From: an uncultured Bacilli bacterium
GTDB taxonomy: Bacteria; Bacillota_I; Bacilli_A; RF39; UBA660
Assembly (NCBI GenBank): GCA_947628105.1
Contig: CANQYN010000027.1
Coordinates: forward strand, 1 to 12,651
Direction: 5' to 3'
DNA length: 12,651 nt
This document shows positions 1-6,078 of the stretch, piece by piece. Below the pieces are notes generated by a model, which saw only the letters and a list, made by a program, of their open reading frames with translations, was not told the origin of the DNA and searched no databases. Each line of letters starts with the position of its first letter. Position 1 is the first letter of the stretch. The position numbers and the translations under genes are program-made.

Positions 1-314
1 ATTCCATCTTCTAACATATCAGTAACATAAATTTGATAATTTCCCCCTGCTTCATAAATACTGACACTACCTGTTACTAATACTTCCATTCCTTCTTTTG
101 GTTGAAAAGTTAATTTCTGAGTATAATTTCGAAACATAATAGCACGTATAATACTATTTTGATCTTTTAATGAAAAGTAATAATGACCGGAAGAATGAAT
201 TTTTAAATTTGATATTTCTCCTTTTAAATATACTTGTTTTAAATTATCGTCACCATCAAATTTAAATTTTAAATATCGATTTAAAGCCGTTACTGTTAAA
301 TACTTATTGTCCAC
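1..314 (-). CDS. xseA: Exodeoxyribonuclease VII large subunit, N-terminal part (runs off the left edge)
   Basis: Large, catalytic subunit of exonuclease VII, a cytoplasmic nuclease that degrades single-stranded DNA with the small subunit XseB. About 104 residues are visible. They match the N-terminal OB-fold nucleic-acid-binding domain: LTVTALNRYLK at residues 6-16, then VYLKGEISNLKIHSSGHYYF, an IIRAIMF segment, and GMEVLVTGSVSIYEAGGNYQ. The start is GTG at 314-312, overlapping the end of nusB by 11 bases; no other start gives the conserved N-terminus. nusB-xseA adjacency is common in Bacillota and suggests translational coupling. The catalytic C-terminal part and xseB would lie to the left, outside the window. 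The family call is firm from motifs; completeness cannot be judged. Confidence 0.93.
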   Translation of the reverse strand, partial: MDNKYLTVTALNRYLKFKFDGDDNLKQVYLKGEISNLKIHSSGHYYFSLKDQNSIIRAIMFRNYTQKLTFQPKEGMEVLVTGSVSIYEAGGNYQIYVTDMLEDG

Positions 315-720
315 GATCTTCTTTTTCCCGATAAATACCATCCAAAACGGCATTTATCATCTTTCTAACAGCATCGTCACTATATGATTTGGCAAGTTCG
401 ACTGCTTCATTGATGCAAACAATATCAGGAGTATCTGTATAAAGTAATTCATAAATTCCCATCTCTAAAATTGCTTTATCAGTATTTCCTAATCGATCAA
501 TTGTCCAATCTTTTAAATAAGAATTTGCTAGAGAATCTAGTTGTTCTTTATAAGTTAAAACTCCATAGACAATTTCTTTTACAAACTCATTATCAATTTC
601 TAAAACTTCATTAATAATATCATCGACATGATATTCCATCTTGTTTTTTTGATAAACATTAATTTGATAAAGAATCGTCATAATACTTACTCTTAAATCA
701 CTTCTTGTTTTTGCTTCCAT
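304..720 (-). CDS. nusB: Transcription antitermination factor NusB
   Basis: NusB, a small all-helical RNA-binding protein that pairs with S10 (NusE) on boxA RNA to support antitermination, mainly of rRNA operons. The product is 138 residues, the usual family length. Family features include the RSDLRVSIMTILYQI N-terminal helix, VDDIINEVLE, the FVKEIVYGVL segment, a C-terminal ILEMGIYELLYTDTP run, and INEAVELAKSYSDDAVRKMINAVLDGI, which is the classic NusB end. I chose the ATG at 720-718 because AAGGTGAT sits directly upstream. A 15-residue longer reading starting at 765 would begin inside the hairpin after frr and has no good ribosome binding site. It follows frr by a short gap and overlaps xseA at its 3' end. 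Confidence 0.95.
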   Translation of the reverse strand: MEAKTRSDLRVSIMTILYQINVYQKNKMEYHVDDIINEVLEIDNEFVKEIVYGVLTYKEQLDSLANSYLKDWTIDRLGNTDKAILEMGIYELLYTDTPDIVCINEAVELAKSYSDDAVRKMINAVLDGIYREKEDRGQ

Positions 721-723
721 GTT

Positions 724-731
724 ATCACCTT
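724..731 (-). promoter_or_regulatory. Ribosome binding site deciding the nusB start
   Basis: The minus strand reads AAGGTGAT three bases before the ATG at 720-718 (AAGGTGATAACATG). This supports the 138-residue NusB over a longer reading beginning at 765. Confidence 0.75.
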
Positions 732-743
732 CCGTTTTAATAT

Positions 744-772
744 AAAAGGAATAAGACCTTCTCATTCCTTTT
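744..772 (-). terminator. Hairpin between frr and nusB, weak or two-way terminator
   Basis: A perfect 9-bp inverted repeat, AAAAGGAAT (744-752) and ATTCCTTTT (764-772), encloses an 11-base loop just after the frr stop. On the minus strand it is followed by TTTTATATT rather than a long T-run, so termination before nusB is probably partial. Confidence 0.45.
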
Positions 773-774
773 TA

Positions 775-1329
775 TTAAACTGTCATTAACTCATTTTCTT
801 TTTCTTTTGTTTTTTCATCTACTATTTTATTGTATTTTTGAATTAATTCTTGCACTTCTTCTTGGCCTTCTTTTATTATGTCATCTGTCATTTCTAATTT
901 TTTAATATCAGAATTTGCATCTTGACGAATATTACGAAGAGCGATTTTTCCTTCTTCACTAATCGATTTAATTTGTTTTACATAATCTCGTCTCGTCTCT
1001 TCTGTAAGAGCTGGAATAATCAATAAAATTACTTCTCCATTATTATTAGGAGTAAGACCAATATTAGCTTCATAAATTGCTTTTTCAATGGCAGAAATAG
1101 AAGAACGATCATATGGTTTAATCGCTATTTGACGTGCTTCGGGAACAGAAATAGTCGCTAATTGCTTTAATGGAGTATCGACTCCATAATAAGATACCAT
1201 AACACTATCTAAAATAGCCGGATTGGCACGACCTGCCCGAACATTAATAAAACGTTTTTCTAAATTTTCAATTGATTTTTGCATTTTTATTTCCGCTTCT
1301 TTTAAAATTTCTTCTATAGTACTTTCCAT
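775..1329 (-). CDS. frr: Ribosome recycling factor
   Basis: RRF splits the post-termination ribosome together with EF-G so that subunits can be reused. The product is 184 residues, the typical length. Visible family features are the first helix of the three-helix bundle, RAGRANPAIL at residues 31-40, the YYGVDTPLKQLATISVPEAR hinge and domain II region, the LIIPALTEETRRDYVKQ stretch returning to domain I, and a long charged C-terminal helix. The ATG at 1329-1327 has AAAGGA upstream. In most Bacillota frr follows pyrH in rpsB-tsf-pyrH-frr; here pyrH is absent and frr has its own promoter (1351-1379) behind the terminator of the preceding gene. Confidence 0.96.
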   Translation of the reverse strand: MESTIEEILKEAEIKMQKSIENLEKRFINVRAGRANPAILDSVMVSYYGVDTPLKQLATISVPEARQIAIKPYDRSSISAIEKAIYEANIGLTPNNNGEVILLIIPALTEETRRDYVKQIKSISEEGKIALRNIRQDANSDIKKLEMTDDIIKEGQEEVQELIQKYNKIVDEKTKEKENELMTV

Positions 1330-1350
1330 ATATTCAATCCTTTCTATTAC

Positions 1351-1379
1351 ATTATAATATATTTTTTTTCTTTATTCAA
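1351..1379 (-). promoter_or_regulatory. Promoter of frr
   Basis: On the minus strand TTGAAT (1379-1374) is followed by a 17-base spacer and a perfect TATAAT (1356-1351), about 22 bases before the frr ATG. It lies just downstream of the previous gene's terminator, making frr (and probably nusB-xseA by readthrough) a separate transcription unit. Confidence 0.8.
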
Positions 1380-1392
1380 TAAAATTCTCATG

Positions 1393-1418
1393 AAAAAAGT
1401 ATGTCTGTAAGACATACT
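1393..1418 (-). terminator. Rho-independent terminator after the second paralogue
   Basis: On the minus strand AGTATGTCT, loop TAC, AGACATACT and a T-run form a perfect 9-bp stem with a 3-base loop. It ends the transcript of the gene at 1499-2590. About 80 bases of AT-rich sequence without other visible signals separate it from that stop codon. Confidence 0.88.
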
Positions 1419-1498
1419 ACTAAAATATGAAATGATAAAAATATTATCATAAATCATTAATTAGATACTTCTTTCTATTTAATTCAAGAAAACCTTTA

Positions 1499-2590
1499 TT
1501 ATTTATTTTTTTCTAAAATAAAAGCTTCTTCAACATTACTTAATTCTATGTCGCTTCCATCTTCTAAAGTAATAAATCCTGATAATTGCGTATACTTGTT
1601 AATTGGTTGATGGAAATTGGCAGAATCACAAGCAGAATAACCTAAATTTAAATTTTGTAAAGTTTTTACTTTTTGTTTGCTTTCCAATTGAACAGTAATT
1701 TCTTTCGCATCATCTGTAACCCGAGAGCTATCGAAAGAATATAAGTAATCGTCAGAGGCAATAATAAAAACTTTCGTCTTAGAAAAATCCATATCACATT
1801 CATCTGATTTTTCATCTTTAGCGCTTCCGTTACTTAATGCAATAATGCTTTTTATTTTTATTTTTTGTCCATTATTATCGACAACATATCCTTCTGTTGT
1901 ATCATATTTTAGATGAACCTTTGGTTCATAAGCTTTTTCAAATTTTACGGTTTGATCTTTATTGATAAAAAGCATCAAATCCCCTGGAAAATAAATGTTT
2001 CCTAATGTTTCAATAACATTCACTTCTTTTCCTTCCAAATCTAAAATTTTACCCTCTTCTGTTTGAAAGATAAATTTTCCTCTCACGCAATTTTGAAATT
2101 CTAATTTTTTCAATCCAATATCTTGAATTTTTTCTTGTATATTCAATTTTTTAAATGTTATTTTATTTTGTGATAGAGCAGCAAGATCATTATTTAAATA
2201 TACTTGACTATCTCCTTCATAAATATTTCCTTCTTCCGTCAATACGATAATATTTATTATAGCACCACAATCTATAGTATAATTAAAATATTTTGCAGTT
2301 CCATCTATTCCACTAATTTTAGTTTGATATTCTTTTCCTTTATATGTAGTAATCTCTTTAAATGTTCCATTTTCAATGACAAAAGCTTGTTTATAATCAT
2401 CTTCCTCTACAATTGTAGCTTCAGTAAAGTGTTCCATTTTTTGTTCATATCTTTCTACTATCGTTTCTTGTTTTTTTGGTTGTTCTTTTTCTTCTTCTTT
2501 TCGATTAATTACCATATCATAACAGAAATATCCTCCTAATAAAATTACAATAATTAAAAGTGCCCCTATAATTATATTTTTTTTATCCAT
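1499..2590 (-). CDS. Membrane-anchored extracytoplasmic protein, paralogue 2 (unknown function)
   Basis: I do not recognise a named family. The product is 363 residues: a short basic N-terminus (MDKK), one hydrophobic segment at about residues 6-26, then GYFCYDMVINRK, a K/E-rich linker, and a large domain probably outside the membrane. No lipobox is present, so this looks like a signal anchor. The domain shows about five short strands of a shared pattern, such as IVLTEEGNIYEG, FIFQTEEGKILDL, LFINKDQTVKF, FIIASDDYLYSF and FITLEDGSDIEL, which suggests a beta-propeller-like repeat fold (inference). It is a diverged paralogue of the gene at 2733-3824, exactly equal in length, sharing HFTEATI near residue 55 and two aligned cysteines (IDCG and QNCV). 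The ATG at 2590-2588 has AAAGGAGG upstream. It has its own promoter and terminator. Confidence 0.8.
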   Translation of the reverse strand: MDKKNIIIGALLIIVILLGGYFCYDMVINRKEEEKEQPKKQETIVERYEQKMEHFTEATIVEEDDYKQAFVIENGTFKEITTYKGKEYQTKISGIDGTAKYFNYTIDCGAIINIIVLTEEGNIYEGDSQVYLNNDLAALSQNKITFKKLNIQEKIQDIGLKKLEFQNCVRGKFIFQTEEGKILDLEGKEVNVIETLGNIYFPGDLMLFINKDQTVKFEKAYEPKVHLKYDTTEGYVVDNNGQKIKIKSIIALSNGSAKDEKSDECDMDFSKTKVFIIASDDYLYSFDSSRVTDDAKEITVQLESKQKVKTLQNLNLGYSACDSANFHQPINKYTQLSGFITLEDGSDIELSNVEEAFILEKNK

Positions 2591-2647
2591 TTTTTACCTC
2601 CTTTATATAACACAAGAAAATATGAAGTATCCTTGCATCTATGTTCA

Positions 2648-2676
2648 ATTTTATCACAAAAATTTCACAAAAATTT
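2648..2676 (-). promoter_or_regulatory. Promoter and tandem 11-mer upstream of paralogue 2
   Basis: The minus strand has an extended -10, TGATAAAAT (core 2653-2648), but no good -35 at normal spacing. Immediately upstream and touching it are two exact head-to-tail copies of AAATTTTTGTG (2676-2666 and 2665-2655), one helical turn apart. Promoter call is moderate; an operator role for the 11-mers is inference. Confidence 0.5.
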
Positions 2677-2687
2677 TAAAAGAAAAC

Positions 2688-2714
2688 AAAAAAAAGATGA
2701 TTTGACATCTTTTT
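2688..2714 (-). terminator. Rho-independent terminator after paralogue 1
   Basis: On the minus strand AAAAAGATG, loop TCAAAT, CATCTTTTT and further T residues form a 9-bp AT-rich stem. The same hairpin follows tsf at 3923-3950. Confidence 0.75.
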
Positions 2715-2732
2715 ACATTTTTTAAAATATTT

Positions 2733-3824
2733 TTAATTTTGTAATACAAAGGCTTCGGCAATATTACTTAAAGGAAGTGTGCTTCCATCAGAAAATACAA
2801 TAGTTCCAGCTAAATCTTTTATTGTCCATGGATAACTATGGAATCCTTTATAATCAACAACTGAAGAATATCCTAATTCTAGATTTTGAATATTTTTTAC
2901 TGTTTTATCATTTTCTTGTTTTACTACTGCTTCTTTAGTAGATTTTGATATGGTAGAATTATCCAAAGAATATAATTTATTATCAGAAGAAATAAAATAC
3001 ATCATAGCTTTTGATAAATTTATGTTAAAAGCTTCTTTTTCTTCTTGAGTCATATTTGAAGTGGCAATAATACTTTTTATTTTTAATGCTTGATGATTTT
3101 CATCCACAACATTTCCTTCTGTATAAGCATAATCATCTGTTTGTTTTTCAAATGTTTTTCTAAATGTGACTGTTTGATCTGTATTTACTGAAAATAATGT
3201 TTCATATTCGCGAGCATCTCCTAATGAGGCACGTACTTTCATTTCAGTTAGATTCATCATACTATCTTCTTCAAATATTTTTCCACTTTCTGATTTAAAA
3301 ATAGCTCTAGCAGTTCCACATTCTCCTTGTACGATTCTTTTTGTTAATCCTAAATCGACGATTTTTTCAGAAGATTTTGATTTAGTAAAAGCAAGATATC
3401 CCGTTGGTTCAGATTTATAAATTGCTGTATTCCCCCAATAAACATTTCCACTTTCTGTTACTAACCAAATATTAACAGATGCATCACAACGTACAGTATA
3501 ATAATTAAAATATTTTACTGGTTCTGTAATTCCTGTAATCTTTTCTTGTTTTGATTTTCCATTACTCGTAATCGTATCGATAAATTTTCCATCTTCAATT
3601 TTAAATACTTCTTGAACTCCATCTTGGTCTGTTATAGTTGCTTCAGTAAAATGTTCCATTTGTTCTTCATATTCTTGTACTACTTCCTGTTGTTGCTGTA
3701 CAGGTGCTTCCTTCTCTTCTTTCTTTTCTTCTTTTCGATTAATTACCATGTCATAACAAAAGTAACCAGCCACCAAAAGAATAAGAATAATTACTCCCCC
3801 TATAATAGCCTTTTTTTTGTCCAT
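2733..3824 (-). CDS. Membrane-anchored extracytoplasmic protein, paralogue 1 (unknown function)
   Basis: Unrecognised family. With the ATG at 3824-3822 the product is 363 residues, exactly the length of its paralogue at 1499-2590. That start follows AGGAGGG closely; a start 8 codons further up would place the ribosome binding site inside the coding region. The N-terminus MDKKKAIIGG leads into a hydrophobic segment (about 6-26), then GYFCYDMVINRKEE as in the paralogue, a K/E/Q-rich linker, EQMEHFTEATI, and an extracytoplasmic domain with repeated short strands (LVTESGNVYWG, IFKSESGKIF, SVNTDQTVTF, FISSDNKLYSL, IVFSDGSTLPL). Two cysteines (VRCD and GECG) align with those of the paralogue and might form a disulfide. 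The gene sits directly after tsf, where pyrH is usual. Confidence 0.8.
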   Translation of the reverse strand: MDKKKAIIGGVIILILLVAGYFCYDMVINRKEEKKEEKEAPVQQQQEVVQEYEEQMEHFTEATITDQDGVQEVFKIEDGKFIDTITSNGKSKQEKITGITEPVKYFNYYTVRCDASVNIWLVTESGNVYWGNTAIYKSEPTGYLAFTKSKSSEKIVDLGLTKRIVQGECGTARAIFKSESGKIFEEDSMMNLTEMKVRASLGDAREYETLFSVNTDQTVTFRKTFEKQTDDYAYTEGNVVDENHQALKIKSIIATSNMTQEEKEAFNINLSKAMMYFISSDNKLYSLDNSTISKSTKEAVVKQENDKTVKNIQNLELGYSSVVDYKGFHSYPWTIKDLAGTIVFSDGSTLPLSNIAEAFVLQN

Positions 3825-3830
3825 TTTTTT

Positions 3831-3837
3831 CCCTCCT
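3831..3837 (-). promoter_or_regulatory. Ribosome binding site deciding the start of paralogue 1
   Basis: The minus strand reads AGGAGGG six bases before the ATG at 3824-3822. This rejects the longer reading from 3848 and makes both paralogues 363 residues. Confidence 0.8.
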
Positions 3838-3882
3838 ATATATAACACAAGGAAATATGAAGTATCCTTGCATCTATTTTCA

Positions 3883-3911
3883 ATTTTATCACAAAAATTT
3901 CACAAAAATTT
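3883..3911 (-). promoter_or_regulatory. Promoter and tandem 11-mer upstream of paralogue 1
   Basis: The extended -10 TGATAAAAT (core 3888-3883) is preceded by two exact tandem copies of AAATTTTTGTG (3911-3901 and 3900-3890). No convincing -35 is seen. The arrangement is identical to that before paralogue 2. In the leader that follows, CAAGGA (3870-3865) can pair with TCCTTG (3853-3848) around an 11-base loop. Confidence 0.5.
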
Positions 3912-3922
3912 TAAAAAAACAC

Positions 3923-3950
3923 AAAAAAAAAGATGATTTGACATCTTTTT
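3923..3950 (-). terminator. Rho-independent terminator of the rpsB-tsf operon
   Basis: On the minus strand AAAAAGATG, loop TCAAAT and CATCTTTTT run into more T residues, a few bases after the tsf stop. It separates the ribosomal operon from the paralogue pair. Confidence 0.78.
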
Positions 3951-3955
3951 ACATA

Positions 3956-4834
3956 TTAATTTCCCATTTGTTTAGCAACTTCTTCAGCAAAATTTTCTTC
4001 TCTTTTTTGCATTCCTTCTCCTACTTCATAACGAATCATAGTTTTTATTTTTCCATCGTTATTTTTAACGTAGGCTCCTACTTTGACATCAGAATCTTTT
4101 ACAAATGCTTGTTCTTCTAAACAAATTTCTTCATAAAATTTACGAATTCTACCTTCTACCATTTTTTCGGCAATTTCAGCAGGTTTTCCTTCGTTGATTG
4201 CTTGCTCTTTTAATACAGCTCTTTCTTTTTCTACTTCTTCTTGAGGAACATCTTCTTTGGATACATATTGAGGTCTCATCGCAGCAGCATGCATCGCTAC
4301 TTCTTTTGCGACTTCAGAATTAGATCCTTCTAATACGGTAAGAACGGCAATTTTTCCTCCCATATGTATATATTCTCCAAAACTATCGTTATCTTCTTTG
4401 GAAACAACAGAAAATCTTCTCAAACTTAATTTTTCACCAATTTTAGAAGTTTTTTCAATAATTACATCTTCTAATGTTCCTTGCTCCGTAGTAAGTTTTA
4501 AAGCACCAGTTAAATCATCACTTGCTAAATCACTTTCCATAATGGTATTTAAAATCATGTTCACTAAATTTTTAAATTCTTCATTTTTTGCGACAAAATC
4601 AGTTTCTGAATTTACTTCTACCATTACAGCTTTATTATTTTTTACTAATATAGCGGCAATTCCTTCCGCTGCAATTCTTTCGGCTTTTTTCGCTGCTTTA
4701 GAAATTCCTTTTTCGCGTAACCAATTGATCGCTTCATCCATATTTCCATTTGTTGCTTCTAAGGCTTTTTTGCAATCTAACATTCCTGCCCCAGAACGAT
4801 CTCTTAGTTCTTTTACTAAACTAGCACTAATCAT
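3956..4834 (-). CDS. tsf: Translation elongation factor Ts
   Basis: EF-Ts is the guanine nucleotide exchange factor that recycles EF-Tu-GDP. The product is 292 residues, normal for Bacillota. The N-terminal UBA-like module reads LVKELRDRSGAGMLDCKKAL (6-25) and continues with NMDEAINWLREKGI; the EF-Tu-contacting motif TDFVAKN is at 78-84; the core has GGKIAVLTVLEGS, MHAAAMRPQYVS and a conserved KFYEEICLEEQAFVKD segment. The ATG at 4834-4832 is preceded by AAAGGAGGT. It follows rpsB by 22 bases in the standard order and shares its promoter. The terminator directly after it means the usual partner pyrH is not in this operon. Confidence 0.97.
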   Translation of the reverse strand: MISASLVKELRDRSGAGMLDCKKALEATNGNMDEAINWLREKGISKAAKKAERIAAEGIAAILVKNNKAVMVEVNSETDFVAKNEEFKNLVNMILNTIMESDLASDDLTGALKLTTEQGTLEDVIIEKTSKIGEKLSLRRFSVVSKEDNDSFGEYIHMGGKIAVLTVLEGSNSEVAKEVAMHAAAMRPQYVSKEDVPQEEVEKERAVLKEQAINEGKPAEIAEKMVEGRIRKFYEEICLEEQAFVKDSDVKVGAYVKNNDGKIKTMIRYEVGEGMQKREENFAEEVAKQMGN

Positions 4835-4856
4835 ATTTACCTCCTTTTTCCTTTTT

Positions 4857-5543
4857 TTATTTTAAGGCATCTAATAATTCGGCTTTTTTCATAGTAGAGT
4901 ATCCTTTTACTCCCTTTTCCTTCGCCATATTACGAAGTTCCGTCACCGTTTTTTTCTCTAAATTTTCTTCGGCTTTTTCTTCTTTTTTCTTACTTGTTTT
5001 CACTTCTTTTTTCTCTTCTACTTTTTCCGCTTTTTTTTCTTCTTTTACTTCTTGTTTTCTTTCATGTACTTCTTTTTCTGTTTCTTCTTTCTTCTTAAAA
5101 TCTTTTTTCTTTTCAAATCGTTTTGGTCTATCTTCTTTTCTTTTTACTGTTTCTAATGCTTTTTCCATAATATCAGCATCCGCTTTTTTATCGTCATCTT
5201 TAACGTAATTATTCATCTTTCCGCCTTCTGCTTCAACGATTGCATTAGCCATTACACCTGTAATTAATTTTACAGCACGAATCGCATCGTCATTTCCTGG
5301 AATAACATAATCTACCATATCTGGATCACAGTTTGTATCGACAATTCCAAATACAGGAATATTTAATTTTCTTGCTTCACGAATTGCGATTTCTTCTTTG
5401 GATGGATCGACGATATATAAAGCATCTGGTAATTTTGTCATATTGCGAATACCAATTAATACTTTATTTAATTTTTCATATTCTTTTTTAAGACCAATTA
5501 CTTCTTTTTTTGGTAAAAGATCAAAGATTCCATCTTTTTCCAT
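4857..5543 (-). CDS. rpsB: 30S ribosomal protein S2, C-terminal part with long extension (rpsB downstream fragment)
   Basis: Downstream piece of S2, separated from its N-terminus by a frame break near 5610-5622. The open frame reaches up to 5609 and encodes GGTLTNFKTIRKRVKRL before the ATG at 5543, all normal S2 sequence. Core motifs are GIFDLLPKKE, LPDALYIVDPSKEEIAIREA, NIPVFGIVDTNCDPDMVDYVIPGNDDA and a terminal helix ending near fragment residue 108. S2 usually stops here. This one continues with about 90 residues very rich in Lys and Glu (about 113-196), then a compact C-terminal module (197-228, TVTELRNMAKEKGVKGYST and so on) resembling Rho_N/SAP-type nucleic-acid-binding helices. If the frame were restored the whole protein would have 347 residues, against the common 230-260. 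The ATG start given here is only the first one in frame. Confidence 0.85.
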   Translation of the reverse strand: MEKDGIFDLLPKKEVIGLKKEYEKLNKVLIGIRNMTKLPDALYIVDPSKEEIAIREARKLNIPVFGIVDTNCDPDMVDYVIPGNDDAIRAVKLITGVMANAIVEAEGGKMNNYVKDDDKKADADIMEKALETVKRKEDRPKRFEKKKDFKKKEETEKEVHERKQEVKEEKKAEKVEEKKEVKTSKKKEEKAEENLEKKTVTELRNMAKEKGVKGYSTMKKAELLDALK

Positions 5544-5592
5544 TTTTTCGATTTCTTCTAATCGTTTTACTCTCTTACGAATCGTTTTAAAG

Positions 5593-5898
5593 TTAGTTAA
5601 TGTTCCTCCTTACCATCTTTCTGACATAGTAAGAATTTGAACGAGTTGCTTCTTCAACAATCGCTTCACTTGCTTGTTTTCTCGTTCCTACAAATAAAAC
5701 TTTTCCTCCGTTTTTAGCAATTTGATAAAGGGCATTGTATGCTTCTTCTATCTTTTTTGCTGTCTTTTGTAAATCGATAATATAAATATCATCTCTTGCG
5801 GTAAAAATATATTCCGCCATTTTTGGGTTCCATCTTTTTGTCTGATGACCAAAGTGAACTCCTGTTTCAAGTAAATAACTCATTGACACTACTGCCAT
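5593..5898 (-). CDS. rpsB: 30S ribosomal protein S2, N-terminal part (rpsB upstream fragment)
   Basis: S2 binds the small ribosomal subunit near S1 and is essential for initiation. Residues 1-92 are clear S2: MSYLLETGVHFGHQTKRWNP near the start, then FTARDDIYIIDLQKT, GGKVLFVGTRKQASEAI and EEATRSNSYYV. The expected next stretch is a V-N-x-R-W-L-G-G sequence, but two bases are missing after the Val codon at 5625-5623, so the frame shifts and nine unrelated residues precede the stop at 5595-5593. In the correct downstream frame the expected Leu codon reads TAA (5612-5610). The ATG at 5898-5896 follows AAAGGAGGAG. A strong promoter lies at 6007-6035. Because S2 is essential, an error or local mixture in the sequence is more likely than true loss. 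Confidence 0.88.
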   Translation of the reverse strand: MAVVSMSYLLETGVHFGHQTKRWNPKMAEYIFTARDDIYIIDLQKTAKKIEEAYNALYQIAKNGGKVLFVGTRKQASEAIVEEATRSNSYYVRKMVRRNIN

Positions 5899-5929
5899 AT
5901 TTTTCTCCTCCTTTTGTTATTTTCCTCCA

Positions 5930-5968
5930 TTACATCTTCTTTTTACACCACCATTTGGCACTAGGCAT
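5930..5968 (-). other. Candidate short leader ORF in the rpsB 5' region
   Basis: The leader between the rpsB promoter and rpsB contains an ATG followed by 11 further codons and TAA, encoding MPSAKWWCKKKM. The upstream ribosome binding site (GCGGATT) is weak. After its stop come two purine-rich SD-like blocks, GGAGG and AAAGGAGGAG, of which only the second is placed for rpsB. It may equally be part of a structured autoregulatory leader without being translated. Confidence 0.25.
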
Positions 5969-6006
5969 AAAAATCCGCAATGTGTGTATTTGAAAAAGCC
6001 AGTGTT

Positions 6007-6035
6007 ATTATAACATAGCTTTTCTCTTCTTTCAA
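6007..6035 (-). promoter_or_regulatory. Promoter of the rpsB-tsf operon
   Basis: TTGAAA (6035-6030), a 17-base spacer and TATAAT (6012-6007) on the minus strand form a near-consensus housekeeping promoter. It predicts a 5' leader of about 100 bases before rpsB. GGC at 6000-5998 can pair with GCC at 5966-5964, and outer bases CACT/AGTG could extend this only if transcription starts early. S2 leaders are autoregulated in other bacteria; here that is inference. Confidence 0.85.
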
Positions 6036-6046
6036 TGTATTTTATG

Positions 6047-6078
6047 AAAAAAAAGTATCTTTCATACCGATACTTTTC
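6047..6078 (-). terminator. Rho-independent terminator of the zinc-ribbon gene
   Basis: On the minus strand AAAAGTATC (6077-6069) and GATACTTTT (6059-6051) form a 9-bp stem with a 9-base loop, followed by more T residues (6050-6047). It starts right after the stop codon of the gene at 6079-7173. Confidence 0.85.

Larger units (their letters stand above)
2606..2718. repeat. Direct repeat of intergenic cassette, copy 2
   Basis: These 113 bases match 3841-3954 with only a handful of differences by eye. The unit contains the end-of-gene terminator, a tandem 11-mer, an extended -10 promoter and a leader hairpin. The proteins downstream of the two copies have diverged far more than this non-coding DNA. 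Confidence 0.9.
3841..3954. repeat. Direct repeat of intergenic cassette, copy 1
   Basis: These 114 bases nearly match 2606-2718. Differences I see are one base in the leader hairpin, one near the start site, and a small cluster in the A-rich spacer with a one-base indel. The copy carries the tsf terminator, the tandem 11-mer, the promoter and the leader of paralogue 1. Confidence 0.9.

Noticed and set aside
1499..3824. Lipoprotein signal in the two paralogues
   Set aside because: The Cys after the hydrophobic segment is preceded by GYF, not by a lipobox, so a signal anchor fits better.
3857..4120. Plus-strand ORF over the tsf terminator and 3' end
   Set aside because: Low-complexity, antisense, and covers the duplicated intergenic unit rather than a gene.
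4398..4865. Plus-strand ORF opposite tsf
   Set aside because: It is antisense to the clear EF-Ts coding region and shows no recognisable protein features.
5593..5625. Programmed frameshift in rpsB
   Set aside because: A +1 shift would meet TAA at 5612-5610 at once, and the third frame is also closed; no recoding signal is seen and S2 is not known to use one.
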